A stretch of DNA of 44,228 nt from Caldifarciminota bacterium (GTDB taxonomy: Bacteria > Hydrothermota > Hydrothermia > LBFQ01). The position numbers and the translations under genes were made by a program. Below, in pieces: positions 35,016 to 43,304 of this stretch; the first letter of the stretch is position 1; the number at the start of each line of letters is the position of its first letter. The notes under the pieces are model-generated. The model saw nothing but the letters and a program-made list of their open reading frames with translations. It was not told the origin of the DNA and searched no databases. The stretch spans positions 1 to 44,228 of the forward strand of contig JALWYV010000046.1 in NCBI GenBank assembly GCA_027003075.1, written 5' to 3'.

Positions 35016-35100
35016 TTTCCGACTTATATCGTGGGTGACCGCTTCAAATTGGTTTATAGCAAACCCGGTGTGCAAGTTTTATAGGGAGGGAAGTCCTGAG

Positions 35101-35106
35101 TAAAAT
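35101..35106 (+). promoter_or_regulatory. -10 box of the IS982 transposase
   Basis: TAAAAT ends 6 bases before the ATG at 35113, inside the element. The IS carries the same leaderless arrangement as host genes. Confidence 0.5.
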
Positions 35107-35112
35107 TATGGT

Positions 35113-36018
35113 ATGTTTGGCAAGGCAACATCAAGGGAGGCAGGAAGGATAGATTTCATGATCTACGTCTTCTGCTTTGTGGATGATTGGTTGAAGGACA
35201 AGAGGTTGCGTCAGCGAGGCCCTCAACCTACCCTGAGCGACAGCGAGGTCATCACCATAGAGATTCTGGGAGAGTTTTTGGGGTTAGAGACGGATGCAGC
35301 GATATTCAGGTACTTCAGGAGGCATTATGGGGAGTGTTTTCCTGCTTTAAAGAGTATTTACCGCACAACGTTTGTACGTCAAGCCGCCAATTTGATGGGA
35401 GTCAAGGCCCTGATATGGCGGGATTTGACACGACGGTTGCCGTACGAACCGCTTATATCAATTATAGACAGTGCGGCTTTGCCCGTTTGCCGCTTAGCAC
35501 GGGTTTATCGTTTCCGGAGGTTCAAGTGGGAAGCCGACTACGGGTTTGACGAGATGAACAAACAGATCTTCTACGGTTTCCGCCTCCATCTACGCATAGC
35601 ATATCCGGGTGTTATCGTCGGTATTGAGTTATCCCCTGCTTCTGCCCACGATACCCAACTGCTACCCGAACTGACTGCTCAGGTTCAAGGGTGGCTTTTG
35701 GGAGACAGAAACTACTGGAGTCCTCAACTACAGGAAGAATTACGGCTACGCAACCTGATATTGCTGGCCCCCTTCAAACATAGGAAAAAGGATCCCATCC
35801 CTTCCTTGACACGATGGCTTGCCCGAAAGCGGAGGCGTATAGAAACCGTGCTTAGCCAGCTGGTTCAACGGTTCAAACTACGTGCTGTTTGGGCGCGTGA
35901 TTTGTGGCATTTAAGCTCCCGGCTATGGCGTAAAATTTTAGCCCATACCTTTGCTGTAGCCTTTACGTGGCAATACAGCCTCCATCCCCTTAGATTTTCC
36001 AAAGTGATCACCTACTGA
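35113..36018 (+). CDS. IS982-family transposase
   Basis: An uninterrupted 301-residue DDE transposase. The N-terminal helical domain includes QPTLSDSEVITIEILGEFLG (family-typical PKLSDSEVI... motif). The catalytic core shows IIDSAALPVC (first Asp), SPASAHDTQLLPEL and LLGDRNYWS (second Asp) and KRRRIETVLSQLVQRF (Glu). Nothing suggests inactivation, so the element may still move. ATG at 35113 fits the -10 spacing; a later Met (MIYVFCF) is an alternative. Confidence 0.88.
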   Translation: MFGKATSREAGRIDFMIYVFCFVDDWLKDKRLRQRGPQPTLSDSEVITIEILGEFLGLETDAAIFRYFRRHYGECFPALKSIYRTTFVRQAANLMGVKALIWRDLTRRLPYEPLISIIDSAALPVCRLARVYRFRRFKWEADYGFDEMNKQIFYGFRLHLRIAYPGVIVGIELSPASAHDTQLLPELTAQVQGWLLGDRNYWSPQLQEELRLRNLILLAPFKHRKKDPIPSLTRWLARKRRRIETVLSQLVQRFKLRAVWARDLWHLSSRLWRKILAHTFAVAFTWQYSLHPLRFSKVITY

Positions 36019-36054
36019 ATACCCGCACATCGGGTTAAGTTAATTATGCGGCGT

Positions 36055-36060
36055 TAGAAT
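36055..36060 (+). promoter_or_regulatory. -10 box of the frr-uppS-cdsA operon
   Basis: TAGAAT ends 7 bases before the frr ATG. It lies only 20 bases from the IS982 right end, so the -35 region, if used, is IS sequence or the junction. Confidence 0.65.
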
Positions 36061-36067
36061 ATACGCT

Positions 36068-36625
36068 ATGAACGAGATCTATCGTGAAATGGAGGACTCC
36101 ATGAAGAAGGCCGTGGAGTACCTCAAGAAGGAGCTTTCCAGAATCCAGATAGGGAGGCCGAATCCTGCCATACTGGAAGGTGTGAAGGTGGATTACTACG
36201 GCCAGAAGGTCCCCATAAGGCAGATAGCCGGCATAAACGCTCATCCGCAGGAGAGCGCCCTCATCGTCCAGCCGTGGGACCCTTCCGCCATATCCAGCGT
36301 TGAGAACGCCATAAGGGCCGCCAACCTCGGCCTCAACCCCATACGGGAGGGTAAGGTCCTGAAGGTACCCATACCGAAACCTTCGGAGGAGAGGAGAAAG
36401 GAGCTCCTGAAACTGGCCAGGCAGCTGGCGGAGGAGACCCGCATCCACATAAGAAACGCCCGGCGTGAGGCCATAGAGCAGGTGAGGGAGATGGAGAAGG
36501 CCAAGGAGATAACAGAGGACGACCGCTTCCGCGCTGAGAAGGAGATCCAGAAGATAACCGATAAGTACATAGAGCAGGTTAACGAGATACTCCAGAAGAA
36601 GGAAAAGGAAATTCTTGAAGAGTAA
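36068..36625 (+). CDS. frr: Ribosome recycling factor
   Basis: RRF splits post-termination ribosomes together with EF-G. The 185-residue protein has the two-domain signature: LKKELSRIQIGRPNPAILEGVKVDYYG (as LSRIQIGRPNPAIL plus VDYYG), VKVPIPKPSEERRKEL-like middle, and a long C-terminal helix (RFRAEKEIQKITDKYIEQVNEIL). Full length. It leads a frr-uppS-cdsA operon, a conserved bacterial gene order. uppS begins before its stop. Confidence 0.95.
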   Translation: MNEIYREMEDSMKKAVEYLKKELSRIQIGRPNPAILEGVKVDYYGQKVPIRQIAGINAHPQESALIVQPWDPSAISSVENAIRAANLGLNPIREGKVLKVPIPKPSEERRKELLKLARQLAEETRIHIRNARREAIEQVREMEKAKEITEDDRFRAEKEIQKITDKYIEQVNEILQKKEKEILEE

Positions 36626-37304
36626 GGTCCCCACCCACGTCGGGATAATAATGGACGGGAACGGGCGGTGGGCCCAGCAGAGGGGCCTGCCGCGCGTGAT
36701 GGGGCATAAGGTCGGCGTGGAGTCCGTCCGTTCCGTTATAAGGGCCGCGAGGAAGGTGGGGGTCAGGTACCTGACCCTGTACACCTTCTCATCCGAGAAC
36801 TGGCAGAGGCCGGCGGAGGAGGTGGGGGCGCTCATGTACATGCTCAGGATACTCCTGAGGAGGGAGATAAAGAACCTGAACCATCTCGGTGTTCAGGTCA
36901 GGGCTATAGGTGAACTTCACCTTCTCCCACCCGACGTTCTAAATATACTCAACCACACTATAGAGGAGACCTCAAAGAATGATAAGCTCGTTCTGACCCT
37001 CGCCCTCTCCTACGGGGGAAGGAGGGAGATCGTAAGCGCCGTAAATAAGATAATCCGGGAGGGTGTTAAGGAGGTGGACGAGGAGAGCTTCCGCAGGTAC
37101 CTCTACGACCCCGACCTCCCGGACGTTGACCTCATAATACGGACAGCCGGGGAGTACAGGCTTTCCAACTTCCTCCTGTGGCAGTCGGCCTACGCAGAGC
37201 TTTACTTTACCAGCACCCTCTGGCCGGACTTCCGGGAGGAGGATTTCTTCCGGGCGCTTGAGGACTACTCAAAGAGGGTCAGGAAGTTTGGGAAAGTTCT
37301 CTGA
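36615..37304 (+). CDS. uppS: Isoprenyl (undecaprenyl) diphosphate synthase
   Basis: The cis-prenyltransferase makes the polyprenyl carrier used for cell-wall and surface sugars, including those of the WecA-like and UbiA-like enzymes in this window. The 229-residue protein has HVGIIMDGNGRWAQQRG with the catalytic Asp, TLYTFSSENWQRP, LALSYGGRREIV and DLIIRTAGEYRLSNFLLWQ with AYAELYFT (usually RTSGE, here RTAGE). It starts with TTG inside the end of frr. Confidence 0.94.
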   Translation: MKSKVPTHVGIIMDGNGRWAQQRGLPRVMGHKVGVESVRSVIRAARKVGVRYLTLYTFSSENWQRPAEEVGALMYMLRILLRREIKNLNHLGVQVRAIGELHLLPPDVLNILNHTIEETSKNDKLVLTLALSYGGRREIVSAVNKIIREGVKEVDEESFRRYLYDPDLPDVDLIIRTAGEYRLSNFLLWQSAYAELYFTSTLWPDFREEDFFRALEDYSKRVRKFGKVL

Positions 37305-38052
37305 TCTGCTTCCCAGGGTGGTCGTGGCGGTCGTACTGATCGCCATCCTGGGGGTGGGTCTTTATCTCGGTGGGTTCGCCTTCCGTCTGGTAGTCTACGC
37401 TGCCGTCCTCATAGTATACTACGAACTTTACCGCCTCGTCGCCTTTAAGTTCAGTGTGGTCAGTTTCCTTGCCGGTGCCGTTGCCATAACGGTGGCCTTC
37501 TGGACGGAGAACTTCGCCCTTACCGTCCTCCTCCTCGCCGTCTTTGGCCTGGCCAACTACCTCATGGGTTTCTCGGTTAAGGAGGCCTTCATGCTCATAT
37601 CCGTAGCCGTGTTCATTCTCATACCGGCCTACGTCGCCGTGAAGCTCCGGGACGAATCCGTCTGGCTCCTGATTTACGTTATGACGTGCAACTGGTCCTC
37701 CGACACCTTCGCCTACTTCTCCGGCAAACTGTTCGGGAGGCACCGTATATTTCCCCAGATCAGCCGGGGTAAGACCCTTGAAGGGTACGTCGGGGCGATC
37801 CTTGGGAGCGCCCTTGTGGGCGGGATCGTTGGCTACCTCCTCGGATACAACCCCTTAATTTCCACCCTCGTGGGGGCGTACATAGGCCTCTTTGCCCAGA
37901 TAGGGGACCTCGTGGAATCCGCCCTGAAGAGGGAGAAGGGGGTAAAGGATTCGGGTAAACTCCTTCCGGGACACGGGGGTCTTCTGGATCGGGTGGACAG
38001 CCTCCTCCTCTCGCTACCGGCCTTCTGGGTGGTGAAGGACCTCTTCTTTTAA
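37288..38052 (+). CDS. cdsA: Phosphatidate cytidylyltransferase
   Basis: CdsA forms CDP-diacylglycerol for phospholipid synthesis. This membrane protein of 254 residues (TTG at 37288; an in-frame TTG at 37258 is possible) has about seven hydrophobic segments and the signature from SALKREKGVKDSGKLLPGHGG through LLDRVDSLL, plus the KTLEGYVGA motif. The start overlaps uppS by 17 bases and the end overlaps the convergent recombinase gene by 4. Confidence 0.93.
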   Translation: MGKFSDLLPRVVVAVVLIAILGVGLYLGGFAFRLVVYAAVLIVYYELYRLVAFKFSVVSFLAGAVAITVAFWTENFALTVLLLAVFGLANYLMGFSVKEAFMLISVAVFILIPAYVAVKLRDESVWLLIYVMTCNWSSDTFAYFSGKLFGRHRIFPQISRGKTLEGYVGAILGSALVGGIVGYLLGYNPLISTLVGAYIGLFAQIGDLVESALKREKGVKDSGKLLPGHGGLLDRVDSLLLSLPAFWVVKDLFF

Positions 38053-38891
38053 CCCTCCTCTTCGTCACCCCATACCCGGTTGTACATCTCCCTCATCCTC
38101 CTGAGGGACACCTTAGTGTATATCTGGGTCGTGCCTATGGATGCGTGGCCGAGCAGTTCCTGAACGGTCTTGAGGTCCGCCCCTCCCTCAAGGAGGTGGG
38201 TAGCAAAGGTGTGCCTTAGAACGTGGGGATGGACGCCGTACACCCCGGCAACCTTCTCAAAAGCCCTGCGTATCAACCGGTAAGCCTTAAAGCGGTCTAT
38301 AGGGAACAGCCTCTCCCCTCCCATTCTCCTCTCAAATACGGGATAGAGCTTTGGATGTACGGGAACCGCCCTGTACTTCCCCCCCTTTCCCTTTACTCTC
38401 AGGATACCGGAGTTCAGGTCTATGTCCGTAGGAGTGAGGGAGAGGAGTTCGCTTATGCGGAGACCCGTACCGTACAGGACGAGTACCATGTCCTTAGCCA
38501 GTTGTTCCTGCTCGTTTTCGGGTTCCCACTCCCTGACCATCTTCATTATGGCGGATAGGTTAACGGGTCTGGGGAGCCTCTTCGGGAGCTTCGGGGACGT
38601 AAGTATTACCGACGGATCCTTTTTGATGTATCCACGCTGCAACAGGAAGCGGTAAAACGCCCTTACAGCCGTTATCTTCCGGGCTATGGAGGAGGGGGCC
38701 AGACCCGAATCCTTCAGATAGAGGGGAAAACGCCGCATAACGTCGCGGGAGACGGTGAGGGGGTCAACCTTCAGGGTTTCACAGAAGTCGGCGAACTGAG
38801 CCAGGTCCCGCCTGTAAGAGTTTACCGTATTCTCCGACCGTCCCCGTACCCTCAGGTGGGTAAGGAACTCCTCCAGATAGGGGAGGCTCAT
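38049..38891 (-). CDS. Tyrosine recombinase, XerC/XerD type
   Basis: A 280-residue tyrosine recombinase with an N-terminal SAM-like DNA-binding domain (FLTHLRVRGRSENTVNSYRRDL, shown by parts SENTVNSYRRDL). The catalytic domain has LYGTGLRISELLSL (Arg), VKGKGGKYRAVPVHP (Lys), HPHVLRHTFATHLLEGG (His-x-x-Arg), LLGHASIGTTQIYTKV (His and the Tyr nucleophile). It most likely resolves chromosome dimers. It overlaps the bifunctional-nuclease gene by 4 bases and is translated after it. Confidence 0.92.
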   Translation of the reverse strand: MSLPYLEEFLTHLRVRGRSENTVNSYRRDLAQFADFCETLKVDPLTVSRDVMRRFPLYLKDSGLAPSSIARKITAVRAFYRFLLQRGYIKKDPSVILTSPKLPKRLPRPVNLSAIMKMVREWEPENEQEQLAKDMVLVLYGTGLRISELLSLTPTDIDLNSGILRVKGKGGKYRAVPVHPKLYPVFERRMGGERLFPIDRFKAYRLIRRAFEKVAGVYGVHPHVLRHTFATHLLEGGADLKTVQELLGHASIGTTQIYTKVSLRRMREMYNRVWGDEEEG

Positions 38892-39340
38892 CCCTCTATA
38901 CCTCCGGAGGGAACCTCGGGGGGATCTATCATCTCTTCCGGTGTCTTGAACAGGTGATCCGAGACGTATATGGGTATCCCGGCACGCAGGGCGAAGGCTA
39001 CGGCGTCCGAAGGGCGACTGTCAAGGACTACCCTCTGTTTGAACCACAGGAAAGCGGGTTTCTCAAGGTATATACGGGCCAAGTAGGCTCCGTCCCGAAG
39101 GTCGTAGATCTCCACCTTTATAGGCTTCAGGTTCGCCACCCGTACGATGTGGAACATGAGGTCGTGACTCAGGGGCCTCCAGAACCTCTCACCCCTGAGG
39201 GCGAGGTTTATTGAGAGGGCCTCGCTCGTCCCTATCTCCATGACCACCAGGCCTTTCCCCGGGGGGCCCTCCAGTACGAGGAGGTTCCCGAAAACCCTCA
39301 CACCGGACACCTCCACGAGCGCACCGAAAAGGAACAACAT
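38888..39340 (-). CDS. Bifunctional nuclease (BFN/DUF151) family protein
   Basis: The 150-residue protein carries VVMEIGTSEALSINLAL, PLSHDLMFHIV, KVEIYDLRDGAYLARIYLE and LDSRPSDAVAFALRAGIPIYV, the DUF151 signature, whose plant member showed RNase and DNase activity. The bacterial role is not settled. The ATG at 39340 is chosen over the longer frame because TAAAAT lies 5 bases before it. First gene of a pair with the recombinase. Confidence 0.87.
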   Translation of the reverse strand: MLFLFGALVEVSGVRVFGNLLVLEGPPGKGLVVMEIGTSEALSINLALRGERFWRPLSHDLMFHIVRVANLKPIKVEIYDLRDGAYLARIYLEKPAFLWFKQRVVLDSRPSDAVAFALRAGIPIYVSDHLFKTPEEMIDPPEVPSGGIEG

Positions 39341-39345
39341 TCCGT

Positions 39346-39351
39346 ATTTTA
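39346..39351 (-). promoter_or_regulatory. -10 box of the BFN/recombinase operon
   Basis: TAAAAT on the minus strand, 5 bases before the ATG at 39340; the shortest such gap in the window. Confidence 0.6.
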
Positions 39352-39380
39352 AGGTTGAAATGGCCCGTCGTATCAAAGAA

Positions 39381-39397
39381 GGGGGGCTTCGCCCCCC
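39381..39397 (-). terminator. Probable terminator after the Asp-box protein gene
   Basis: A 7-bp GC stem (GGGGGGC/GCCCCCC) with a 3-base loop, 22 bases past the stop of the minus-strand gene. On the minus strand it is followed by TTCTTTG, a weak T tract. Confidence 0.6.
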
Positions 39398-39418
39398 TGA
39401 GGTATGAGTATTGACCCC

Positions 39419-40891
39419 TCAGCGGACGATCACCTTCAGGGTCGTTTTACCGGATCTCACGAAGTACAGGCCCGATCTCAACTCTATGTACCCGCTTCCG
39501 GATGCGATTAGCCTGCCGTCTGTAGAGTACACGAGGACCTTACCCGTGGTCTTTATCCCTCCGTTTACCACGCTGATCAAGGGAAGGTTGCCGTTGTAGG
39601 TCTCCTCCACCGCCGTAAACGTGTACCCGTCAAACCACACGCTATCTGAAGCGTATCCCCTGTACACAACGCACCCTCCTCCGGTGGGCTGGCACTGGTC
39701 AACGCGGGGTCCGAACGAACCCGTTCCCCTGTACTCGTTAATGGGGAGGTAGTTGCCCCACCCCGACGTTCCGCTGGACGAGTAGGAGTAAAAGACCGTG
39801 TCCCACGCCCCACCGTCGTAGTACGTGAATACGAAACGGAAAGATATGGCGTTCCTGTCCCGGTGTACGTAGGGGTACAGGGCCTCACTTCCGGAGGGAT
39901 AAGAGGGCCCAAAGTCGGGTGGAAATACATCGTCGGGCTGGAAGTTCTCTCCTCCGTCCGTTGAGTAGGTCCAGTGTACATCCGTGTAGTTTCCGCTGCT
40001 ATGCCTGTTACTGTAAACGGCGACCACCTTCTGGGCCGAGGGGGTCCCGTCCGAGGCCGTCACGCTCACACTGTAAGCCGTATCCCCGCCGATCCTGATG
40101 CTTCTGACGTAGGTCGCGAAGAGGTCTGGAGAATCAAACGTTACGATCCATATCAGCGTATCGTTCTGAACGTAGGCGTGGTACCCCCTACCGTTCTCCG
40201 ACATGAATATGCTCGCGTACGAAACACCCGAGTTGGCGGCGAAGAGGTCCCACGTTGAGCCTTCGTCTGTGGAGAGACCTCTGTACACCTCCCCGGTGGT
40301 ACTCACGTAGGACAGAGCAAGAACGCCGTCGTTGTTGACGGAGATTGAAGGGAGAAGGACCGTATCCGTTGAACCTGAGACCACGGGTATCCACGAGGGG
40401 GACGATCCGCTCGCCCTTACCCGGAAGAGGGAGAGATCCTCACCCGACGACCCCTGAACGTCAACGAGGAGATAGACCCACGGATCCGCTCCCGGTCCCA
40501 CGGCTATGTCCACGCCCCTCGTTCCGACCTCCCTAGTTTCAAACCTCCTCCATTGGGACCAGGTGCGCCCATCACTTGAACGCATTATCTGGATTACGTC
40601 CTCGGACCCGCTGACCTCACGGGCGATGGCCACGAATATGTCTCCGTCGTCTGCCACGTCCATGGCGAGGGCTATGGGGTATCCCTGAGTCTCATCGCTT
40701 ATGAGGACGTCCGTTCCCCATAGGGGTGTAAAGGGGACCCGGTCCCTTTCACCCCCTTCGCCTGCGCGGACGATATCCCTCAGGTACTCCTCATCGGTTG
40801 ATCCGGGTAGTACTACCCTCACCCCCTTTTCGTCGGGGGCGATTGTACCTACCACAGGGCTGGTTGCTGTTGCGGTTAGAAGCACTATCAT
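39419..40891 (-). CDS. Secreted Asp-box (BNR/sialidase-like) protein with T9SS-like sorting domain
   Basis: The 490-residue protein begins with a short hydrophobic segment (MIVLLTATATSPVVG) and contains Asp-box repeats of the S-x-D-x-G-x-x-W/F type (SSDGRTWSQW, STDEGSTWDLF, STDGGENFQ), as in sialidase-like beta-propellers. No sialidase Arg triad can be confirmed, so enzymatic activity is doubtful. The C-terminus is a sorting domain: VLVYSTDGRLIASG, LRSGLYFVRSG and a final LKVIVR. Unlike most first genes here it has a perfect AGGAGGT site and a leader, with TAAAAT 20 bases before the ATG. Confidence 0.78.
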   Translation of the reverse strand: MIVLLTATATSPVVGTIAPDEKGVRVVLPGSTDEEYLRDIVRAGEGGERDRVPFTPLWGTDVLISDETQGYPIALAMDVADDGDIFVAIAREVSGSEDVIQIMRSSDGRTWSQWRRFETREVGTRGVDIAVGPGADPWVYLLVDVQGSSGEDLSLFRVRASGSSPSWIPVVSGSTDTVLLPSISVNNDGVLALSYVSTTGEVYRGLSTDEGSTWDLFAANSGVSYASIFMSENGRGYHAYVQNDTLIWIVTFDSPDLFATYVRSIRIGGDTAYSVSVTASDGTPSAQKVVAVYSNRHSSGNYTDVHWTYSTDGGENFQPDDVFPPDFGPSYPSGSEALYPYVHRDRNAISFRFVFTYYDGGAWDTVFYSYSSSGTSGWGNYLPINEYRGTGSFGPRVDQCQPTGGGCVVYRGYASDSVWFDGYTFTAVEETYNGNLPLISVVNGGIKTTGKVLVYSTDGRLIASGSGYIELRSGLYFVRSGKTTLKVIVR

Positions 40892-41002
40892 ACTTTACCT
40901 CCTGCGACCGGATTTTATCACCCGGATGGATGTGGAATCTATTCACCCGTAAGTGGCAAAATAATTCCTTTTTCGCTCAGTAAGAATGCGTGAAGTTCAG
41001 CT

Positions 41003-42394
41003 TTAGCGGGCGAAGTTTACCCGTAAAGGCTTCCCCGCAAGGGTTGAGAGATAGATCAGGTCAAAGAGCATCCCGTACCTCCTCGCCATATCAAGGGCGT
41101 CCCCCGTCCGGCCGTCCATCACGAGCCTCAAGAGGTTCTCCCTGCTGAAATCCGACAGGAAAGACGTATTACGGTTTATGAGCGCTCTGGATACCCTGCC
41201 CATGACACCGTACCCGCCGCTTATCTCAACTATCCTCCTCAGGTACCCTTCGGATCTCTCGTACCTGCCCGTTCTGGCCTCGTAAAAAGCCATGAACTGG
41301 CAGTAGAGTCTTTCAGCCGTCCCGAAACCCTCAACCTTCCTGTAGGACTTTCCCACGTCGTTGAGGGCGTTTGAGACGTATCCGAGGACCAGCCGGGCGT
41401 ACCCTTTTAACACGGACGTGTAAAAACGGTACAGTGGAACTTCAACGTGGGAAACGTCCTCCCGTATAACCTCCCTGAATCTTCCCGTCTGTAAGAGCAA
41501 TATACACCGGAAAAGTGTGGCATCCGGTTCGTGAACGTCTCTTAACGAATACCGCGCTGCCTGAGAGTACTTACCGTCCGCTATGATGAGGTCCAGAACG
41601 ACCTTCTTTCTGAGGTGAACGAAGGTCTTCTTCTTCCTCAATTTGTGCCTGAGTCTGGAGAGTAGTTCCCTGAATTTCTCCGAATAACCCAGAGTGATGG
41701 CCAGTTTGCCTATCAGGGCGTAGAGGTTCAGGGAAAGGGGTGGAGGCAGGAGGATGGGATCCCTCTCAACGCTTAAGGCGAGGTCGTAGGCGTCTCTCCA
41801 GCGACTCTGGAGCATGAGGACGTTCATGTACGTGTAGAGGGCGTGGTAATACGACAGGTGATATCCGTCCCTTCTCAGCCTCTCCATGAGGCTTCTGAAG
41901 GCTCTATCGTAGTAGTCCCGCCCGTATCCCGACGGATTGAACCTTACGTCCCCGTAGAGTTTGAGGATCCTGAGGTGGGGCGTCAGGTACTCCTCCGGGA
42001 ACGAACTTATGAGGCTGTAGGTTCTGTACGAAAACGGGAGAATCCTCAGGAGTCCGGCTGATAGATCGTACAACCCGACCCTTACGAGGTATTCGGCCAT
42101 CCACTCTTCCCCTTCCGATCTGTCCGAAAAGAACACGAGGCCGTACATCCGCGATACGTACCCTTTACTTATCCCTAACCTTGAGGCCCTCTCCTCCACG
42201 CTCGCAAAGGGGAACTTTTCAATATCCCGTATTACCTTCTCGTACGCCGCCGGGAACACCTTTCCGGTGCCGAGGATCCTCCTGACCGTTCTCGGATGTA
42301 TTCCCGTTTTCTCCGAAATTTCCTTTACGTCAAGCCCTTTATGGTGCAGGACGATTACCCGGAAGCGATCTATAACCCTCCTGCGAATATCCAC
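41003..42394 (-). CDS. Uncharacterised protein with N-terminal helix-turn-helix and helical-repeat body
   Basis: This 463-residue protein was not recognised as a known family. Residues 1-40 contain a probable HTH (LDVKEISEKTGIHPRTVRRIL), and residues 60-80 a second candidate (ERASRLGISKGYVSRMYGL). From about residue 95 the chain is a succession of helix pairs with Leu/Tyr/Arg spacing like TPR or solenoid regulators. No enzyme motif is seen. The GTG start lies 6 bases after a TAAAAT box. It follows the zinc-ribbon protein on the same strand with 21 bases between them. Architecture suggests a transcription regulator with a ligand- or partner-binding solenoid, which is inference. Confidence 0.6.
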   Translation of the reverse strand: MDIRRRVIDRFRVIVLHHKGLDVKEISEKTGIHPRTVRRILGTGKVFPAAYEKVIRDIEKFPFASVEERASRLGISKGYVSRMYGLVFFSDRSEGEEWMAEYLVRVGLYDLSAGLLRILPFSYRTYSLISSFPEEYLTPHLRILKLYGDVRFNPSGYGRDYYDRAFRSLMERLRRDGYHLSYYHALYTYMNVLMLQSRWRDAYDLALSVERDPILLPPPLSLNLYALIGKLAITLGYSEKFRELLSRLRHKLRKKKTFVHLRKKVVLDLIIADGKYSQAARYSLRDVHEPDATLFRCILLLQTGRFREVIREDVSHVEVPLYRFYTSVLKGYARLVLGYVSNALNDVGKSYRKVEGFGTAERLYCQFMAFYEARTGRYERSEGYLRRIVEISGGYGVMGRVSRALINRNTSFLSDFSRENLLRLVMDGRTGDALDMARRYGMLFDLIYLSTLAGKPLRVNFAR

Positions 42395-42400
42395 TTGCCC

Positions 42401-42406
42401 ATTTTA
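42401..42406 (-). promoter_or_regulatory. -10 box of the HTH/solenoid gene
   Basis: TAAAAT on the minus strand, 6 bases before the GTG at 42394, in the short gap after the upstream gene. Confidence 0.55.
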
Positions 42407-42415
42407 AGGACGAAA

Positions 42416-43276
42416 CTACCCCATTATTCGGCTGACCACTCCGTACAACTCCCGGTTTCGCCTGTCCACGACCGCTACACCCCTGACCATTAATGCGTAG
42501 GGATTCCATCCACCTATAAGGTGCCAGAGGATCTGGAAATCGCGGTCATAGTACTCGGCAAACTCTCCGGGGTTTTCAAGGTGTTCTTCCAGAACGAATA
42601 TCTTTGTGCGATCTATCTTAACGTAATGGCCAAAGAAGTACGGACCATCAAACTCGTACCCACCAGATACCTCTGCGATTACAAGGAACCTGTTCCCCTG
42701 TACTCTTAGGTTCGGTATTACCACGTAATCTCCCGGTTTCAGGAGTAGCATAAACTTTATAGAATTGTACCTATACGTAATTATCCGCCTTTTCTGAGGG
42801 GTATATTCTGGATATGTTTGCAACACCGCCCTGTAGAAAGCATCCGGTCCCTTGCGCAGATCTTCTATTCCCCACCCCTGTCTCAACCTTCCTGCCTCAA
42901 TCTCCGGCAATATCAGATCCCTGTTAACCACCTCTATGTCTTTGGACCCAGTACGGGGGCTATCCATAATCTTCCACAAGTAAATTCTCCTTCCATTCTC
43001 AAAGTACCTTACTGCCCTTATCACGGTTCTGTAGGAGACGGAGTGAGCCTTCATAATCTGGGATATGGGTATACCTATCTTGTAATCTATCGCTATGCGT
43101 GCCTTCCTTTTGTCGCTCAACCTCTTCCCGTGTTTCTTGTAGAGCGGGTGCTGGACGTTGAAGGAGAAGGTGTTGCCACAGGTCCTGCACTTGAAACGCA
43201 GGGGACTGCCAGCGTGTTTTATGATGTCGTAGCTGCCGCACACTTTGCACCTTAAGATCGTCCTAACACTGTACAT
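42416..43276 (-). CDS. Uncharacterised zinc-ribbon/HTH protein with a C-terminal SH3-like segment
   Basis: The 286-residue protein starts at MYSVRTIL (ATG 43276, 8 bases after TAGAAT; the longer frame would start inside the promoter). Residues 10-33 form a zinc ribbon (C10, C13, C30, C33). Residues 48-90 resemble the HTH of IS1 InsA-like proteins (RKARIAIDYKIGIPISQIM, VSYRTVIRAVRYF). Near residues 165-215, LKPGDYVVIPNL, FLVIAEVSGGYEFDG and GHYVKID recall the small beta-barrel that precedes some Mrr-type restriction proteins (GD-x-VV-P ... I-EV-G-Y-Y). No nuclease motif is visible. Role unknown; a DNA-binding regulator or part of a defence or mobile module is possible. Confidence 0.55.
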   Translation of the reverse strand: MYSVRTILRCKVCGSYDIIKHAGSPLRFKCRTCGNTFSFNVQHPLYKKHGKRLSDKRKARIAIDYKIGIPISQIMKAHSVSYRTVIRAVRYFENGRRIYLWKIMDSPRTGSKDIEVVNRDLILPEIEAGRLRQGWGIEDLRKGPDAFYRAVLQTYPEYTPQKRRIITYRYNSIKFMLLLKPGDYVVIPNLRVQGNRFLVIAEVSGGYEFDGPYFFGHYVKIDRTKIFVLEEHLENPGEFAEYYDRDFQILWHLIGGWNPYALMVRGVAVVDRRNRELYGVVSRIMG

Positions 43277-43284
43277 GACCTGAA

Positions 43285-43290
43285 ATTCTA
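43285..43290 (-). promoter_or_regulatory. -10 box of the zinc-ribbon protein gene
   Basis: TAGAAT on the minus strand, 8 bases before the ATG at 43276. Confidence 0.6.
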
Positions 43291-43304
43291 CACCGTTCAT
43301 ATGC

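Larger units (their letters stand above)
35063..36035 (+). mobile_element. IS982-family insertion sequence
   Basis: The element is 973 bp. The ends match as inverted repeats: ACCCGGTGTGC at 35063-35073 and, on the other strand, ACCCGATGTGC at 36035-36025 (10 of 11). The ACCCG start and about 1-kb size are typical of IS982. One transposase gene fills it. I could not find a target duplication at the two flanks. It sits between the TonB receptor and frr promoters. Confidence 0.85.

Noticed and set aside
35055-36045. Target-site duplication of the IS982 element
   Set aside because: The sequences flanking the two ends (TTATAGCAA on the left, TAAGTTAAT on the right) do not match, so no duplication is claimed.
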